A model generated the notes under the pieces. That model worked only from the letters and a program-made list of their open reading frames with translations, was not told where the DNA came from and did not search any database. Both the position numbers and the translations under genes were made by a program. Below are positions 8,116-16,423 of a stretch of DNA of 64,000 bases, piece by piece; position 1 is the stretch's first letter, and every line of letters starts with the position of its first letter. Source of the DNA: SHZI01 sp041396045 (GTDB taxonomy: Bacteria; Pseudomonadota; Gammaproteobacteria; Steroidobacterales; GCA-2729495); assembly GCA_041396045.1 (NCBI GenBank), contig JAWKZI010000010.1:36416-100415 (forward strand). Direction: 5' to 3'.

Positions 8116-9005
8116 TGCGCGGTTCTGGTTGCGCTTCTGGTCTGGTTCCTGATCCAGGCAGCCAGTGCGGCTGATATTTCCCTGGGGGAATCTTCCTGAA
8201 TGAAGTGAATACCAGGCACCGAAACCTCCGTCTGATTCGGCCAGGTACGGCAAAACTCCCGCTGGGCGCCGACCAGAATCGCGCCCGGGTCGGCATTGAT
8301 AAACAGCTTTGGAATCCGGTTGCTTGCCATCCAGCCTGCATATTGCTGAACGATGGCGACTACATCAGCCGGTTCGCCATCGATGGGCAGTTCTCGTGGC
8401 CAGGTCAGCATGGCCCGGCGCGACTCGCCAGCTTGCAGAAACGGCCGGCGATATTCCTCCATCTCGGCGTCCGTCAGTGTGCGCTGAATGGAGCCCGGCA
8501 ATATGCGTTCTACAAACACGTTCTTCTGCAGGATCAGCTCTTCGCCCTTCTCCGAACGCAAGCCCTTGAAGATCCCCTGACTCGGTGCCGGCCACTCGGC
8601 CCACGACACCGGACGGACGATCGCTTCCATATACGCGATGCCGGCCACCCGTTCGGCATGCAGCCTGGCCCAGTGAAATCCCAGTGCAGAGCCCCAGTCG
8701 TGCAGCACCAGCGTCACGCGCGGACCCAGATTCAGTTCGTCCAGCAGTGCGTCCAGATACCGGTAGTGATCGCTGAATGAATATTGCTTTCGGAGCCGCT
8801 CCGGCCCGGACGATGTCAGCTTGTCCGAATCTCCCATGCCGATCAGATCCGGCGCAACGCACCGCCCCATGGACTCAAGGGCCGGCATGATGTTTCGCCA
8901 GAGGTAAGAGGATGTCGGATTGCCATGGAGAAAAACGATGGCATCGCCATCGCCCTTTTGCACCCAGGCCATCTGGTGGCCAAAAATCTTCCGGTGGTTC
9001 TTCAT
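8112..9005 (-). CDS. haloalkane dehalogenase (alpha/beta-hydrolase)
   Basis: The 297-residue protein has the marks of haloalkane dehalogenases related to LinB/DhaA: FLHGNPTSSYLWRNIMP with the halide-binding Asn after HG, CVAPDLIGMGDSDK, and the nucleophile elbow LVLHDWGSALGFHWA with Asp as nucleophile and the following Trp as halide ligand (about residues 105-120). A C-terminal GIHFIQEDSP supplies the catalytic His, and GIAYMEAIVRP an acidic residue at the family's position. Known members hydrolyse carbon-halogen bonds to alcohol plus halide; which halides this one accepts is not visible. It follows a TonB-dependent receptor by 36 bases and overlaps a CMD gene, suggesting one operon. Confidence 0.85.
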   Translation of the reverse strand: MKNHRKIFGHQMAWVQKGDGDAIVFLHGNPTSSYLWRNIMPALESMGRCVAPDLIGMGDSDKLTSSGPERLRKQYSFSDHYRYLDALLDELNLGPRVTLVLHDWGSALGFHWARLHAERVAGIAYMEAIVRPVSWAEWPAPSQGIFKGLRSEKGEELILQKNVFVERILPGSIQRTLTDAEMEEYRRPFLQAGESRRAMLTWPRELPIDGEPADVVAIVQQYAGWMASNRIPKLFINADPGAILVGAQREFCRTWPNQTEVSVPGIHFIQEDSPREISAALAAWIRNQTRSATRTAQ

Positions 9006-9041
9006 TGATACGGGCCCGCTTTTGTCAGCCTTGTTTGGACG

Positions 9042-11516
9042 TCACAACCTGAACGTTGCCCGAGCATAAACGTATCTGCCATTCACGCCCACCGGCGACA
9101 GAATGTCATAGGGCAAATTGCCGAAATAATTGATATCAGGCGAGGATCGGTCGGGATAGTTGTCCAGCAGATTCGCCGCACCCACGTACAGTGCAAGTTG
9201 TTCAGTGAACCGGTAGCCAGCCTCGGCATCCACCTGAAACTCTGCACCATAGGTCTGGGACGGTTCGAATCCGCCGCCGAAGTTGAACACCCTGGTGGCA
9301 CTTCCGTAGCGGGATATCCGCCCCTGAAGGTCCACATGGTTGCCCGTCCAGGTACCGCTCAGAACAACCTTGCTGTGCGGTGTGGCACTTTCGAGTGTGT
9401 TCAACTCCTCGACACCGACCAGCCTGAGATCCGGATCGATGCTCGTCAGTTCCGGCGTTGATCCACGAACGTTCTGCACGTCCGTTTTCGAATAGTTGTA
9501 GCCAAGCGAAGTTTGCAACTCGCCGCCCAGCCATGGTCGTGCATAGCTGGCGACTACATCGACGCCACGGGTACGGGTATCGACGGCATTCGTGAAAAAC
9601 CGCACTGACTGGATGTCAGCACCACCGGGCTGAGCCTGGATGAAGGCCGTCAAAGGGTCGCTGAACAAACGCTCCGACAAGGTGATTCGGTCGTCCACCT
9701 CGATCTGAAAGAAATCCAGGCTGAGGCGAAGTCCGTCAAACTGTGCAACCAGTCCGCCACTCAGATTGAAGGACTTCTCTTCATCAAGATCCTGCGCACC
9801 CAGCGATCGGGCAATGGAATTATTGACTGGTAGCGTTCGCGTGCGGATCAACATCCGATTATCGCCAAAGTTGAGTGTCGTATCGGCAAAGCCCAACTGG
9901 GCGATATTGGGGGCACGATAGCTGCTGGATACGGCAGCCCGCAGCGAGACCGCGTCACTCAGCTTGAACAGTCCGGCGAGCTTGCCGGTGACCGCAGCGC
10001 CGAAGTCGTCATAGTGCTCGAAACGACCAGCCACCTCGATGAACAGTCGCTCCGCAAGGTCAGTGCCCAGATTCGCATAAATACTGATCACTCCCCGGTC
10101 GATGGACGCCTCGTCTTCCGGCGTCAGACCTGGTGCACCCTGTGCGCCGATATCACCATCAACGGGGCCCGCTATATAGGACTCCAGCTGGCCACGCCTG
10201 GTGGAGTAGCTTTCGGCGCGATATTCGGTGCCAAGGGCAACCTGCAGTGGTGCCCGCAACCACTGGACCGCAAAGTTCCGCGTGGCGTCAATACCCAGTA
10301 TTGTTTGTGCATTGATATAGGTTCCGGACTTGAAGGACACAGGGCTGTCAGTGCCCAGCGAAGCATTGAGGGAATTCTTCACACCATACTCAAACTCGTC
10401 GCGCCCGTAGCTCGCGGCAGCATCCAGATCCCAGCCGGCAAGCGCTGCCCGTACCCCGATCGTGCCGGCATAGTCCTGATCCTGTGCTGCCGTCTCGGGG
10501 CGAAACCCCGCAGCGTAAATGGCACTGACGTTGCTGGAGCTGTCCGGATAGCGAAAGAAGGCTGCACCGTCACTGCTGTCGCGGTCACTGAAGGTGCCGA
10601 AGGAATACAGCTCGAGGTTGTCAAACGGCACCGAACCGTTGAACCACAAGTTCAGCTCATCGACATCCGGGTCGCCTTCAGCATAGTTGCGCTGGCCCTT
10701 GAGGGCGAGATTGGCGGCCGTCGGCGCTACGAAGAAGGGAATCTGGTCAAAACCGGCGCGATTTGTGCTGTTTCGTGTCCGGTAGGCGACGCCCGCCTTG
10801 AAAAATCCGTCACCGGCCAACTGCCAACCGTACCTGGCATCCAGCGACACGGTCTGGCCGTCGCTGATATCCCGGTCTACCGGCTTCAGATCAGTCCGAT
10901 GCGCACCATAGGCGACGTTGGTTTCAAAGCCCGGCGATGAGTCCAGCACCAGGTTGATCACCCCGGCGATGGCGTCCGAGCCATAGACCGCACCGGCGCC
11001 ATCCCTGAGAACCTCAATACGCTGAATGGCATTCAGCGGAATGGTATTGAAATCCACAGCAGCAGTACCGCGGCCAATCTTGGTTTCGGAATTGACGATT
11101 GCCGAGGTGTGTCGTCGCCGGCCGTTCACCAGCACCAGCATCTGATCCGGACTCATGCCACGGAGCTGCCCAGCCCGCACCAGATCCGAGGTCCCCGAGT
11201 TTGACTGCCGCGGGAAGTTGAAGGACGGGGCCAGAACCGACAGAGCCTGACCCAGTTCGCTACCCACCGCACCGGCAGCCTGCAACTCACCGGCACCAAG
11301 CACGTCGACGGGCACGGGCGTATCCAGTTCCGTCCGTTCTCCGACCCGCGAGCCGATCACCACAATGTTTTGCAGCTCAGCAGCCGACGGACTGGACCTT
11401 GTCTGGCTGTGTGCCGGCACAATCGACAGCAGAAGGCCCAGTGCCAGCCAGAAGCCCGACTGCATGCCCGGCCACATGAATGGCCGGCACCTGACTGGCC
11501 GTTGATGCAGGAACAT
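9042..11516 (-). CDS. TonB-dependent outer-membrane receptor
   Basis: This roughly 824-residue protein has a signal segment (SGFWLALGLLLSIVPAHSQ), a plug domain with NIVVIGSRVGERTELDTPVPV, QMLVLVNGRRRHTS, and IQRIEVLRDGAGAVYGSDAIAGVINL (about residues 45-205), and a long beta-barrel ending in the aromatic signature YVYARATFRL. It should import a scarce ligand across the outer membrane with TonB energy. The ATG at 11516 is favoured by a GGGAGG ribosome site about eight bases upstream; 11465 is an alternative. The downstream haloalkane dehalogenase suggests an organic, perhaps halogenated, substrate, but this is context inference only. Confidence 0.88.
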   Translation of the reverse strand: MFLHQRPVRCRPFMWPGMQSGFWLALGLLLSIVPAHSQTRSSPSAAELQNIVVIGSRVGERTELDTPVPVDVLGAGELQAAGAVGSELGQALSVLAPSFNFPRQSNSGTSDLVRAGQLRGMSPDQMLVLVNGRRRHTSAIVNSETKIGRGTAAVDFNTIPLNAIQRIEVLRDGAGAVYGSDAIAGVINLVLDSSPGFETNVAYGAHRTDLKPVDRDISDGQTVSLDARYGWQLAGDGFFKAGVAYRTRNSTNRAGFDQIPFFVAPTAANLALKGQRNYAEGDPDVDELNLWFNGSVPFDNLELYSFGTFSDRDSSDGAAFFRYPDSSSNVSAIYAAGFRPETAAQDQDYAGTIGVRAALAGWDLDAAASYGRDEFEYGVKNSLNASLGTDSPVSFKSGTYINAQTILGIDATRNFAVQWLRAPLQVALGTEYRAESYSTRRGQLESYIAGPVDGDIGAQGAPGLTPEDEASIDRGVISIYANLGTDLAERLFIEVAGRFEHYDDFGAAVTGKLAGLFKLSDAVSLRAAVSSSYRAPNIAQLGFADTTLNFGDNRMLIRTRTLPVNNSIARSLGAQDLDEEKSFNLSGGLVAQFDGLRLSLDFFQIEVDDRITLSERLFSDPLTAFIQAQPGGADIQSVRFFTNAVDTRTRGVDVVASYARPWLGGELQTSLGYNYSKTDVQNVRGSTPELTSIDPDLRLVGVEELNTLESATPHSKVVLSGTWTGNHVDLQGRISRYGSATRVFNFGGGFEPSQTYGAEFQVDAEAGYRFTEQLALYVGAANLLDNYPDRSSPDINYFGNLPYDILSPVGVNGRYVYARATFRL

Positions 11517-11621
11517 CACTGGAAGCCTCCCTCGGGGAACAGTGCAGAAGACCAGCAATGGACGTGATTTGTTACAGCGTGGTAAATATCCTCACATCAA
11601 CCGTGTGCAGTCGCTGCCGGA

Positions 11622-12677
11622 TTAACGTGGTTGCGCCGCGTAAGGGTTGCCGCCCAAAGCCGCGGATATATCTGCAATTGCGTGCTGTGCACGTACGCTG
11701 TTGCCGGCAGCATCCAGTGGCGGGGAAATGACGGCAATGCCGAATTTACCAGGCGACACTGCGATGATGCCGCCACCAACGCCGCTCTTGCCCGGCAGCC
11801 CTGTGCGGTACAACCACTTGCCGGAGTCATCATAGAGGCCGGCGGTGGCCATGACGGCCAGCACCTTGGGCACGTATTCAACCTTGAGAACCTGCTTCCC
11901 GGTCAGCGGGTTTCGACCGCCGTTCGCCAGCGTCGCGGCCATCGTGGCCAGATCTTTCACGTTGACGCTGACCGAGCATTGCTCGGTATAGATATCAGTG
12001 GCCTGATCCGGATTGTCCTTGATGTGACCATAGGCATACATCAGGCGACCGATCGCCTGGTTGCGCTGATTGGTGGCCGATTCGGACCGGAAGATCTCCT
12101 GATTCACTGTTAGCGGACGCCCGGCGAAGTCACTGTAGTAGTTCACTATCTTGTCCCGGATCGCATCGCGCGTGGGACCTGACACCATGCTGGTGGCCGC
12201 GATGGCGCCGGGATTCACCAGCGCATTCATTTCCGCGCCGTGATACTGCTCCACCGCAACGATCGAGTTGAATACCTGACCGGTGGCGTCGACGCCCATA
12301 TTGTTGGCTATCGCTTCAGGCCCCTGCTCTTCAATCACCTTCGCCATCGTGAAGACTTTGGAGATGGATTGAATTGAAACTTCGGATACGTCGTCACCTG
12401 CCGTATATACCTTGCCGTCGGCAGTTACGAGCGCAATGCCATAGATCTTTGGATCCACCTTGGCCAGCGCCGGAATGTAATCGGCATTGGCGCCCTCCTT
12501 CAGATCCTTGTAGCGCACGTAGGCTGCATCCAGTGCTGCGTTGATTTCGGCCTTCTTGAAGAGCGCAGCCGCTGATGCGCCACTTGCCAGCGCCAACAGG
12601 AAAGTAGCCGCAACGGCCCGGATCAGCAGTGCTCTACTCATGTGCCTGGTCATGTGCCTGGTCATGTGCCTGGTCAT
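11622..12677 (-). CDS. glsA: glutaminase A with an N-terminal signal segment
   Basis: The 351-residue protein matches serine-dependent beta-lactamase-related glutaminases: YIPALAKVDPKIYGIALVTADG, EVSIQSISKVFTMAKVIEEQG with the catalytic Ser-x-x-Lys (SISK), FNSIVAVEQ, NPGAIAATSMV and PGKSGVGGGI (near the C-terminus). It hydrolyses glutamine to glutamate and ammonia. Unlike the cytosolic E. coli enzyme it begins with a hydrophobic export segment (LIRAVAATFLLALASGASA), implying a periplasmic location. The N-terminus repeats MTRH three times, encoded by a 12-base tandem repeat that offers four in-frame ATG codons, so the true start is uncertain. The first ATG overlaps the greB stop. Confidence 0.88.
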   Translation of the reverse strand: MTRHMTRHMTRHMSRALLIRAVAATFLLALASGASAAALFKKAEINAALDAAYVRYKDLKEGANADYIPALAKVDPKIYGIALVTADGKVYTAGDDVSEVSIQSISKVFTMAKVIEEQGPEAIANNMGVDATGQVFNSIVAVEQYHGAEMNALVNPGAIAATSMVSGPTRDAIRDKIVNYYSDFAGRPLTVNQEIFRSESATNQRNQAIGRLMYAYGHIKDNPDQATDIYTEQCSVSVNVKDLATMAATLANGGRNPLTGKQVLKVEYVPKVLAVMATAGLYDDSGKWLYRTGLPGKSGVGGGIIAVSPGKFGIAVISPPLDAAGNSVRAQHAIADISAALGGNPYAAQPR

Positions 12678-12706
12678 GTCTCTGGCTCCTCTGGTTCCTC
12701 TGGTTC
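12639..12706. repeat. adjoining 12-bp and 9-bp tandem repeats across the greB-glsA junction
   Basis: The unit CATGTGCCTGGT occurs three times without change at 12639-12674, encoding MTRH repeats at the glsA start. Immediately after it, a 9-base unit TCTGGTTCC (with one variant) occurs three times at about 12680-12706, encoding the Glu-Glu-Pro tail of GreB. Both are in frame with their genes. They were read directly from the sequence. Confidence 0.85.
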
Positions 12707-13339
12707 GGAACCGGCGCCAAAGTCGGTGGCGACCGGCTGAAAGGCTTTGGTGTTAATTGCAACATAGCGGATGTCGAGAATTTCCAGCTCCCGCTCACCG
12801 CCTGGCACTCGCAATGGAATCACATCGCCGACCCTGGATTTCATCAACGCTCTGGCGAGCGGCGCCACCCAACTGATGTGCTGCTGCTCCAGATCGATCT
12901 CATCCACACCAACGATGGTGACGGTGTTCTCTGTGGCACCGCCCTGCGCGGGATCGGACTCCAGGTAGCGAACCGTCGCGCCAAAAAATACCCGATTGGC
13001 CTGCGCCGGGTCCAGGGGCCGCTGCGGATCTACAACTTCCGCGCTGTCAATGCGCCGGCTAAGAAAGCGGATACGCCGGTCGATTTCCCGCAGACGTCGC
13101 TTGCCATACTGGTAGTCGGCATTCTCGCTGCGGTCGCCATTGCGGGCCGCCCAGGACACCACTGCGGTAACTTTCGGTCGCTCTTTGGTGTGGAGAAACT
13201 TCAGCTCGTCCTTGAGGCGTTGAAGCCCGTCGGGGCTGATGTAGTTGCGTGCACCGGCAGGCAGCGGATTGGCCAACTGGGTATCCAGTTCGTCATCTGC
13301 ATCGTCGCCGTCAGACTCGCGTGTAAAAGCCTTGTTCAC
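12674..13339 (-). CDS. greB: transcription elongation factor GreB
   Basis: The 221-residue protein has the Gre-factor pattern: an N-terminal coiled-coil (GLQRLKDELKFLHTKERPKV) with the functional acidic loop segment AARNGDRSENADYQYGKRR (about residues 65-85), typical of GreB, then the C-terminal FKBP-like domain with VDEIDLEQQHISWVAPLARA. It binds the RNA polymerase secondary channel and rescues backtracked complexes by stimulating transcript cleavage. The start codon appears to be GTG. It is longer than E. coli GreB (158 aa) because of an N-terminal acidic extension and a repeat-encoded EPEEPEEPET tail. Its stop overlaps the glsA start (ATGA). Confidence 0.88.
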   Translation of the reverse strand: MNKAFTRESDGDDADDELDTQLANPLPAGARNYISPDGLQRLKDELKFLHTKERPKVTAVVSWAARNGDRSENADYQYGKRRLREIDRRIRFLSRRIDSAEVVDPQRPLDPAQANRVFFGATVRYLESDPAQGGATENTVTIVGVDEIDLEQQHISWVAPLARALMKSRVGDVIPLRVPGGERELEILDIRYVAINTKAFQPVATDFGAGSEPEEPEEPET

Positions 13340-13352
13340 GATATGCTGCCGA

Positions 13353-14387
13353 TCACCTCAAGCGAGGCATGACCTGCTCGGCAAACAGCCGCGTCTGGCC
13401 AACCAGCGCTTCCTGTCGTGCACCGTGCGGCGTGGCGACCGGCGAACCACCCAGAATGTAGACATGATCCAGGCCCAGTTCGATCAGCGCGGCCAGACGC
13501 TCCAGACATTTGGCTGGTGGGCCGCAAATCGAAAACCAGTCAACGAACTCATCGCTGACCAGTTCGAGATGCGTACCATCACCACGGGCGTGACGGGCCA
13601 TGTCGTAGCCGGACTTCATCTGCACGGCCAGGGATTTCAATTGCGGAGGCAGGTGCCCTGTCGGCGAATGTTTCATGCCGGCAAAGTGCGCCACCATGCC
13701 GGAAATCATGCGACCCAGATCGATTGCCCGCTGCTCGTCCGGATCGCAAACCAGATTGATATAGGCACCAACCCTGAGCGTATTTCGATCGCGGCCGTTT
13801 TCTGCAAGCCGCTCATTCAGCACGGCCAACGCCCATTGAATGCGCTCGGGCGCACTGCCCACCGCAAAGCTCACCCGATCTGCCACGTCGGCAGCCATGC
13901 GAATGGTTGCCGGGCCGGTACAGGCGAGATCCAGTGGCACAGTGGGCAGGCTTCCGGATTCCAGCCAACGCATCTGTGAGCGCTGATCGCCGCGCATCAC
14001 CGGTTGACCCTGCAGATAGAGACGTACCTGCTGCATATAAGTACGCAGTTCCGCCGTCGTCGCATTTCTGCGGCCAATATGGGCAGCAGAAGAGTCACCG
14101 CGACCAATGCCACAGCGCGCCCGGCCACCGGACTCGAGCTGCAGGGTGGCCGTGGCGCCAGCCGTTACCGATGCGTCACGCGTCACGGGGTTGGTAACGC
14201 CGGTGGACAGAAAAAGTCGCCGCGTGCGGCTGGCGGCCAGACTGAGCTGGCCATACGGGTCCGGACTCAGGCATTGCGTATCCGGGCATAGCAACGCGTC
14301 AAAGCCCAGAGCCTCGATCTCGGCAGCCAGCCGCGCGGTGTAGCCTGGCGACGGCTCCATGACAATGCCAAATTCGGGTCCGGTCAT
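13353..14387 (-). CDS. LLM-class flavin/F420-dependent oxidoreductase
   Basis: The roughly 344-residue protein has the bacterial-luciferase-like TIM-barrel pattern: FGIVMEPSPGYTARLAAEIEALGFDALLCPD, LSLAASRTRRLFLSTGVTNP and the characteristic RCGIGRGDSSAAHIGRR (about residues 95-112), as in methylene-tetrahydromethanopterin-reductase-like proteins. Members use reduced FMN or F420; which is used here cannot be told. The ATG at 14387 is preferred; the frame runs nine codons further upstream. It is transcribed away from the two flavin-reductase-like genes at 14493 and 15346, and the roughly 100-base gap probably holds both promoters. That pairing suggests a two-component flavin system, which is inference. 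Confidence 0.75.
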   Translation of the reverse strand: MTGPEFGIVMEPSPGYTARLAAEIEALGFDALLCPDTQCLSPDPYGQLSLAASRTRRLFLSTGVTNPVTRDASVTAGATATLQLESGGRARCGIGRGDSSAAHIGRRNATTAELRTYMQQVRLYLQGQPVMRGDQRSQMRWLESGSLPTVPLDLACTGPATIRMAADVADRVSFAVGSAPERIQWALAVLNERLAENGRDRNTLRVGAYINLVCDPDEQRAIDLGRMISGMVAHFAGMKHSPTGHLPPQLKSLAVQMKSGYDMARHARGDGTHLELVSDEFVDWFSICGPPAKCLERLAALIELGLDHVYILGGSPVATPHGARQEALVGQTRLFAEQVMPRLR

Positions 14388-14492
14388 TTCTGCAGGGTGC
14401 CACAGATAAGCCAAGGGGTGGACGCGGCTGGCAAATTGCGGCGGCCCGGCATGTCTCAGGGTAGGCTATTCATCTGACTCAGGGAGCCCACC

Positions 14493-15326
14493 ATGAAAAA
14501 AGAAGCGAAGATCCGCCCGTTCTGGTATTCGGACGTCTGGCTGTTCCCGAAGCTGATCACGATTATCACTACCCTGGACAAGCAGGGCCGGATCAATGCC
14601 GCGCCCTACTCGCACATCATGCAATACGACGTGATGGCGAAGAATCCACGGATGATCGTTGGCTTTCGTCAGGAATCACATACCTTCCAGAACATCTGTG
14701 AGACGAAGGAATTCGTCGTCAACTGCCCGACGGCCGACTATCTGGACGACATGATGGAGACCGCGCGTTTTTATCCGGAAGGCGTCAACGAGCTGTCCCA
14801 CACCCGGTTCACGATGATTCCGTCGATTCATGTGAAACCGCCGACCATTGAAGAGTGCCCCCAGATTGCCGAGTGCGTGGCAGATGAGATTGTGCGGCTC
14901 GACAAGAGCAGCGGCATTGTCATTGCGAAAATCAAGGCGCTGGTCTTTGACGAAGAATTGATCGAGATGGGTCGCGAGGATCGTATCCGGAAGATGAACC
15001 TGCCGATCGGCCTCGGCGACGAAAACCGGCAGGACTACTTCCACACCACCATTGGCCATATGTCGATGCATCAACTCGGCGAAACACCGGATGGCTTCAA
15101 GGGCGGCGAAGTAAAGCTGTCGATGGCCTGGGACGCCGACGCGTTGCAGTCGCTGATGACGATTCCACCCATGATTCGCAAGATGGTGACCGACCAGACC
15201 GAAGACTACTGCCGTTCGAAAGGCGACGACAAGGTCAGCCACTCGCGCTTCAAGGCCTATGCCGAGGAACAGGGCATGACACCGGAACTGATGGAGCGCT
15301 TTCAGAAAAAGAAGAAGGCCGGCTGA
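14493..15326 (+). CDS. flavin-reductase-like FMN-binding protein with a C-terminal helical domain
   Basis: The 277-residue protein begins with a split-barrel domain of the flavin reductase-like family (WLFPKLITIITTLDKQGRINAAPYS, MIVGFRQESHTFQNI, EFVVNCPTAD, residues about 17-85), with an insertion before the strand VIAKIKALVFDE. The last 50 residues (IPPMIRKMVTDQTEDYCRSK onward, ending in Lys-rich sequence) resemble the small PCP_red-type helical domain of protochlorophyllide-reductase-related proteins; this match is from memory and tentative. Family members bind FMN and supply reduced flavin to oxygenases or act alone. A paralogue follows 19 bases downstream. The start ATG has an upstream AGGGAG. 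Confidence 0.68.
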   Translation: MKKEAKIRPFWYSDVWLFPKLITIITTLDKQGRINAAPYSHIMQYDVMAKNPRMIVGFRQESHTFQNICETKEFVVNCPTADYLDDMMETARFYPEGVNELSHTRFTMIPSIHVKPPTIEECPQIAECVADEIVRLDKSSGIVIAKIKALVFDEELIEMGREDRIRKMNLPIGLGDENRQDYFHTTIGHMSMHQLGETPDGFKGGEVKLSMAWDADALQSLMTIPPMIRKMVTDQTEDYCRSKGDDKVSHSRFKAYAEEQGMTPELMERFQKKKKAG

Positions 15327-15345
15327 CACTCCCAGGCACGTACCG

Positions 15346-16227
15346 GTGTTCAACTGGTTCCGCAGAAATACCCGGAACGAGGCTTTCGTTGACAGCCCGA
15401 TGCGGGACAACTGGTATCAGGCCAGCTCCTACTATGTGTCCTCATTTGCGCTGATTACCAGCGTCAACGAAGCCGGCGTCACCAGCATCGGGCCCTACCA
15501 GCTCACGATGCCCTTTGAAGTGATCAACGACCGGTCATTCATGGTGATCAGCCGTCCGACCTCCAATACCGTTGCCAATGTGCGGCGCACCAAACAGTGC
15601 GCGCTGAATTTTGTGGAGTTCGACCGCAAGCAGATCAAAACCATCCTGGACTTTGGCTATCCGGGCCAGACTCCGGAAGAAAAGATGAAGGACAGTTGCT
15701 TCACGCTGGTAGACAGCCCGACGCCAGGACGGCAATCAAGCGAAACCCTCCCGAAGATCATCAAGGAAGCCTTCCAGGTTTACGAATGCACCTGGGAAGA
15801 GGATCGCGAATTCGAGACATTCCTCAAGAGGTCGACGTCTGCCCACCTCGTGCTGCGAATCGAAAATATCCTCCTCAAGGAAAGCTGGAAAAAAAACCTC
15901 GAAAACGGCGGCAAACGAATGCCGCGCATGCCCATCACCTATGGTTTCCGCGGGGGCTCCAAATTCTGGTTTGCCGAACCGAAACCGGCTTACTGGCTGC
16001 CCATCCCGACCAACAAGGGACCGAAATACGAAGTTGTCCACTACGAAGCCAACCGGATCGATGACGAGATCAAGTTCACTCTGGAGGCCAGCAAGGAACT
16101 CACGGGAATCCCCAAACCGTTTCTGCGCACTGCACTCAAGGGAATCGTAAAGGTAGCAAGGGAGCGGGGCGTCACGCTCATCGACAAGGACTTTGTCCTT
16201 AAGTTGAATGAAGAGCGCGATCAATGA
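15346..16227 (+). CDS. second flavin-reductase-like protein with the same domain layout
   Basis: The 293-residue protein starts at a GTG and shares the layout of the gene before it: WYQASSYYVSSFALITSVNE, GPYQLTMPFEVINDRSFMVI, NTVANVRRTKQCALNFVEFD for the FMN-binding barrel, a central insertion, and a C-terminal segment IPKPFLRTALKGIVKVARER plus GVTLIDKDFVLKL that again resembles a PCP_red-like domain. The two are diverged paralogues rather than recent duplicates. They form an operon of two, divergent from an LLM oxidoreductase. The insertion AYWLPIPTNKGPKYEVVHYE is distinctive and could help identify the subfamily. The function is unknown beyond likely flavin binding. Confidence 0.65.
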   Translation: MFNWFRRNTRNEAFVDSPMRDNWYQASSYYVSSFALITSVNEAGVTSIGPYQLTMPFEVINDRSFMVISRPTSNTVANVRRTKQCALNFVEFDRKQIKTILDFGYPGQTPEEKMKDSCFTLVDSPTPGRQSSETLPKIIKEAFQVYECTWEEDREFETFLKRSTSAHLVLRIENILLKESWKKNLENGGKRMPRMPITYGFRGGSKFWFAEPKPAYWLPIPTNKGPKYEVVHYEANRIDDEIKFTLEASKELTGIPKPFLRTALKGIVKVARERGVTLIDKDFVLKLNEERDQ

Positions 16228-16423
16228 ACAGCGCGCATCACCCACACTGAGGCCCAGATCACGGTTCATCAACCGTGGCGCTGACACCATTGGCCAGCCG
16301 GTGGGGACCGGCAATAGTTGACCGGTATCTGCAGCCTGGCGGCGTGATCGTTGGCCAGCAGCCGGCATGCTTCAGGGCGCCCTCGCACGGGTGTAGAGGG
16401 AAATCAGTGAAAAAGGCTGACGA

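Noticed and set aside
10014..10940. 308-codon plus-strand frame inside the TonB receptor gene
   Set aside because: The minus-strand receptor has clear plug and barrel motifs through this stretch; the plus frame is a shadow of high GC content.
12629..13372. 247-codon plus-strand frame over greB
   Set aside because: It begins inside the tandem repeat (Cys-Ala-Trp-Ser repeats) and is antisense to a well-conserved gene.
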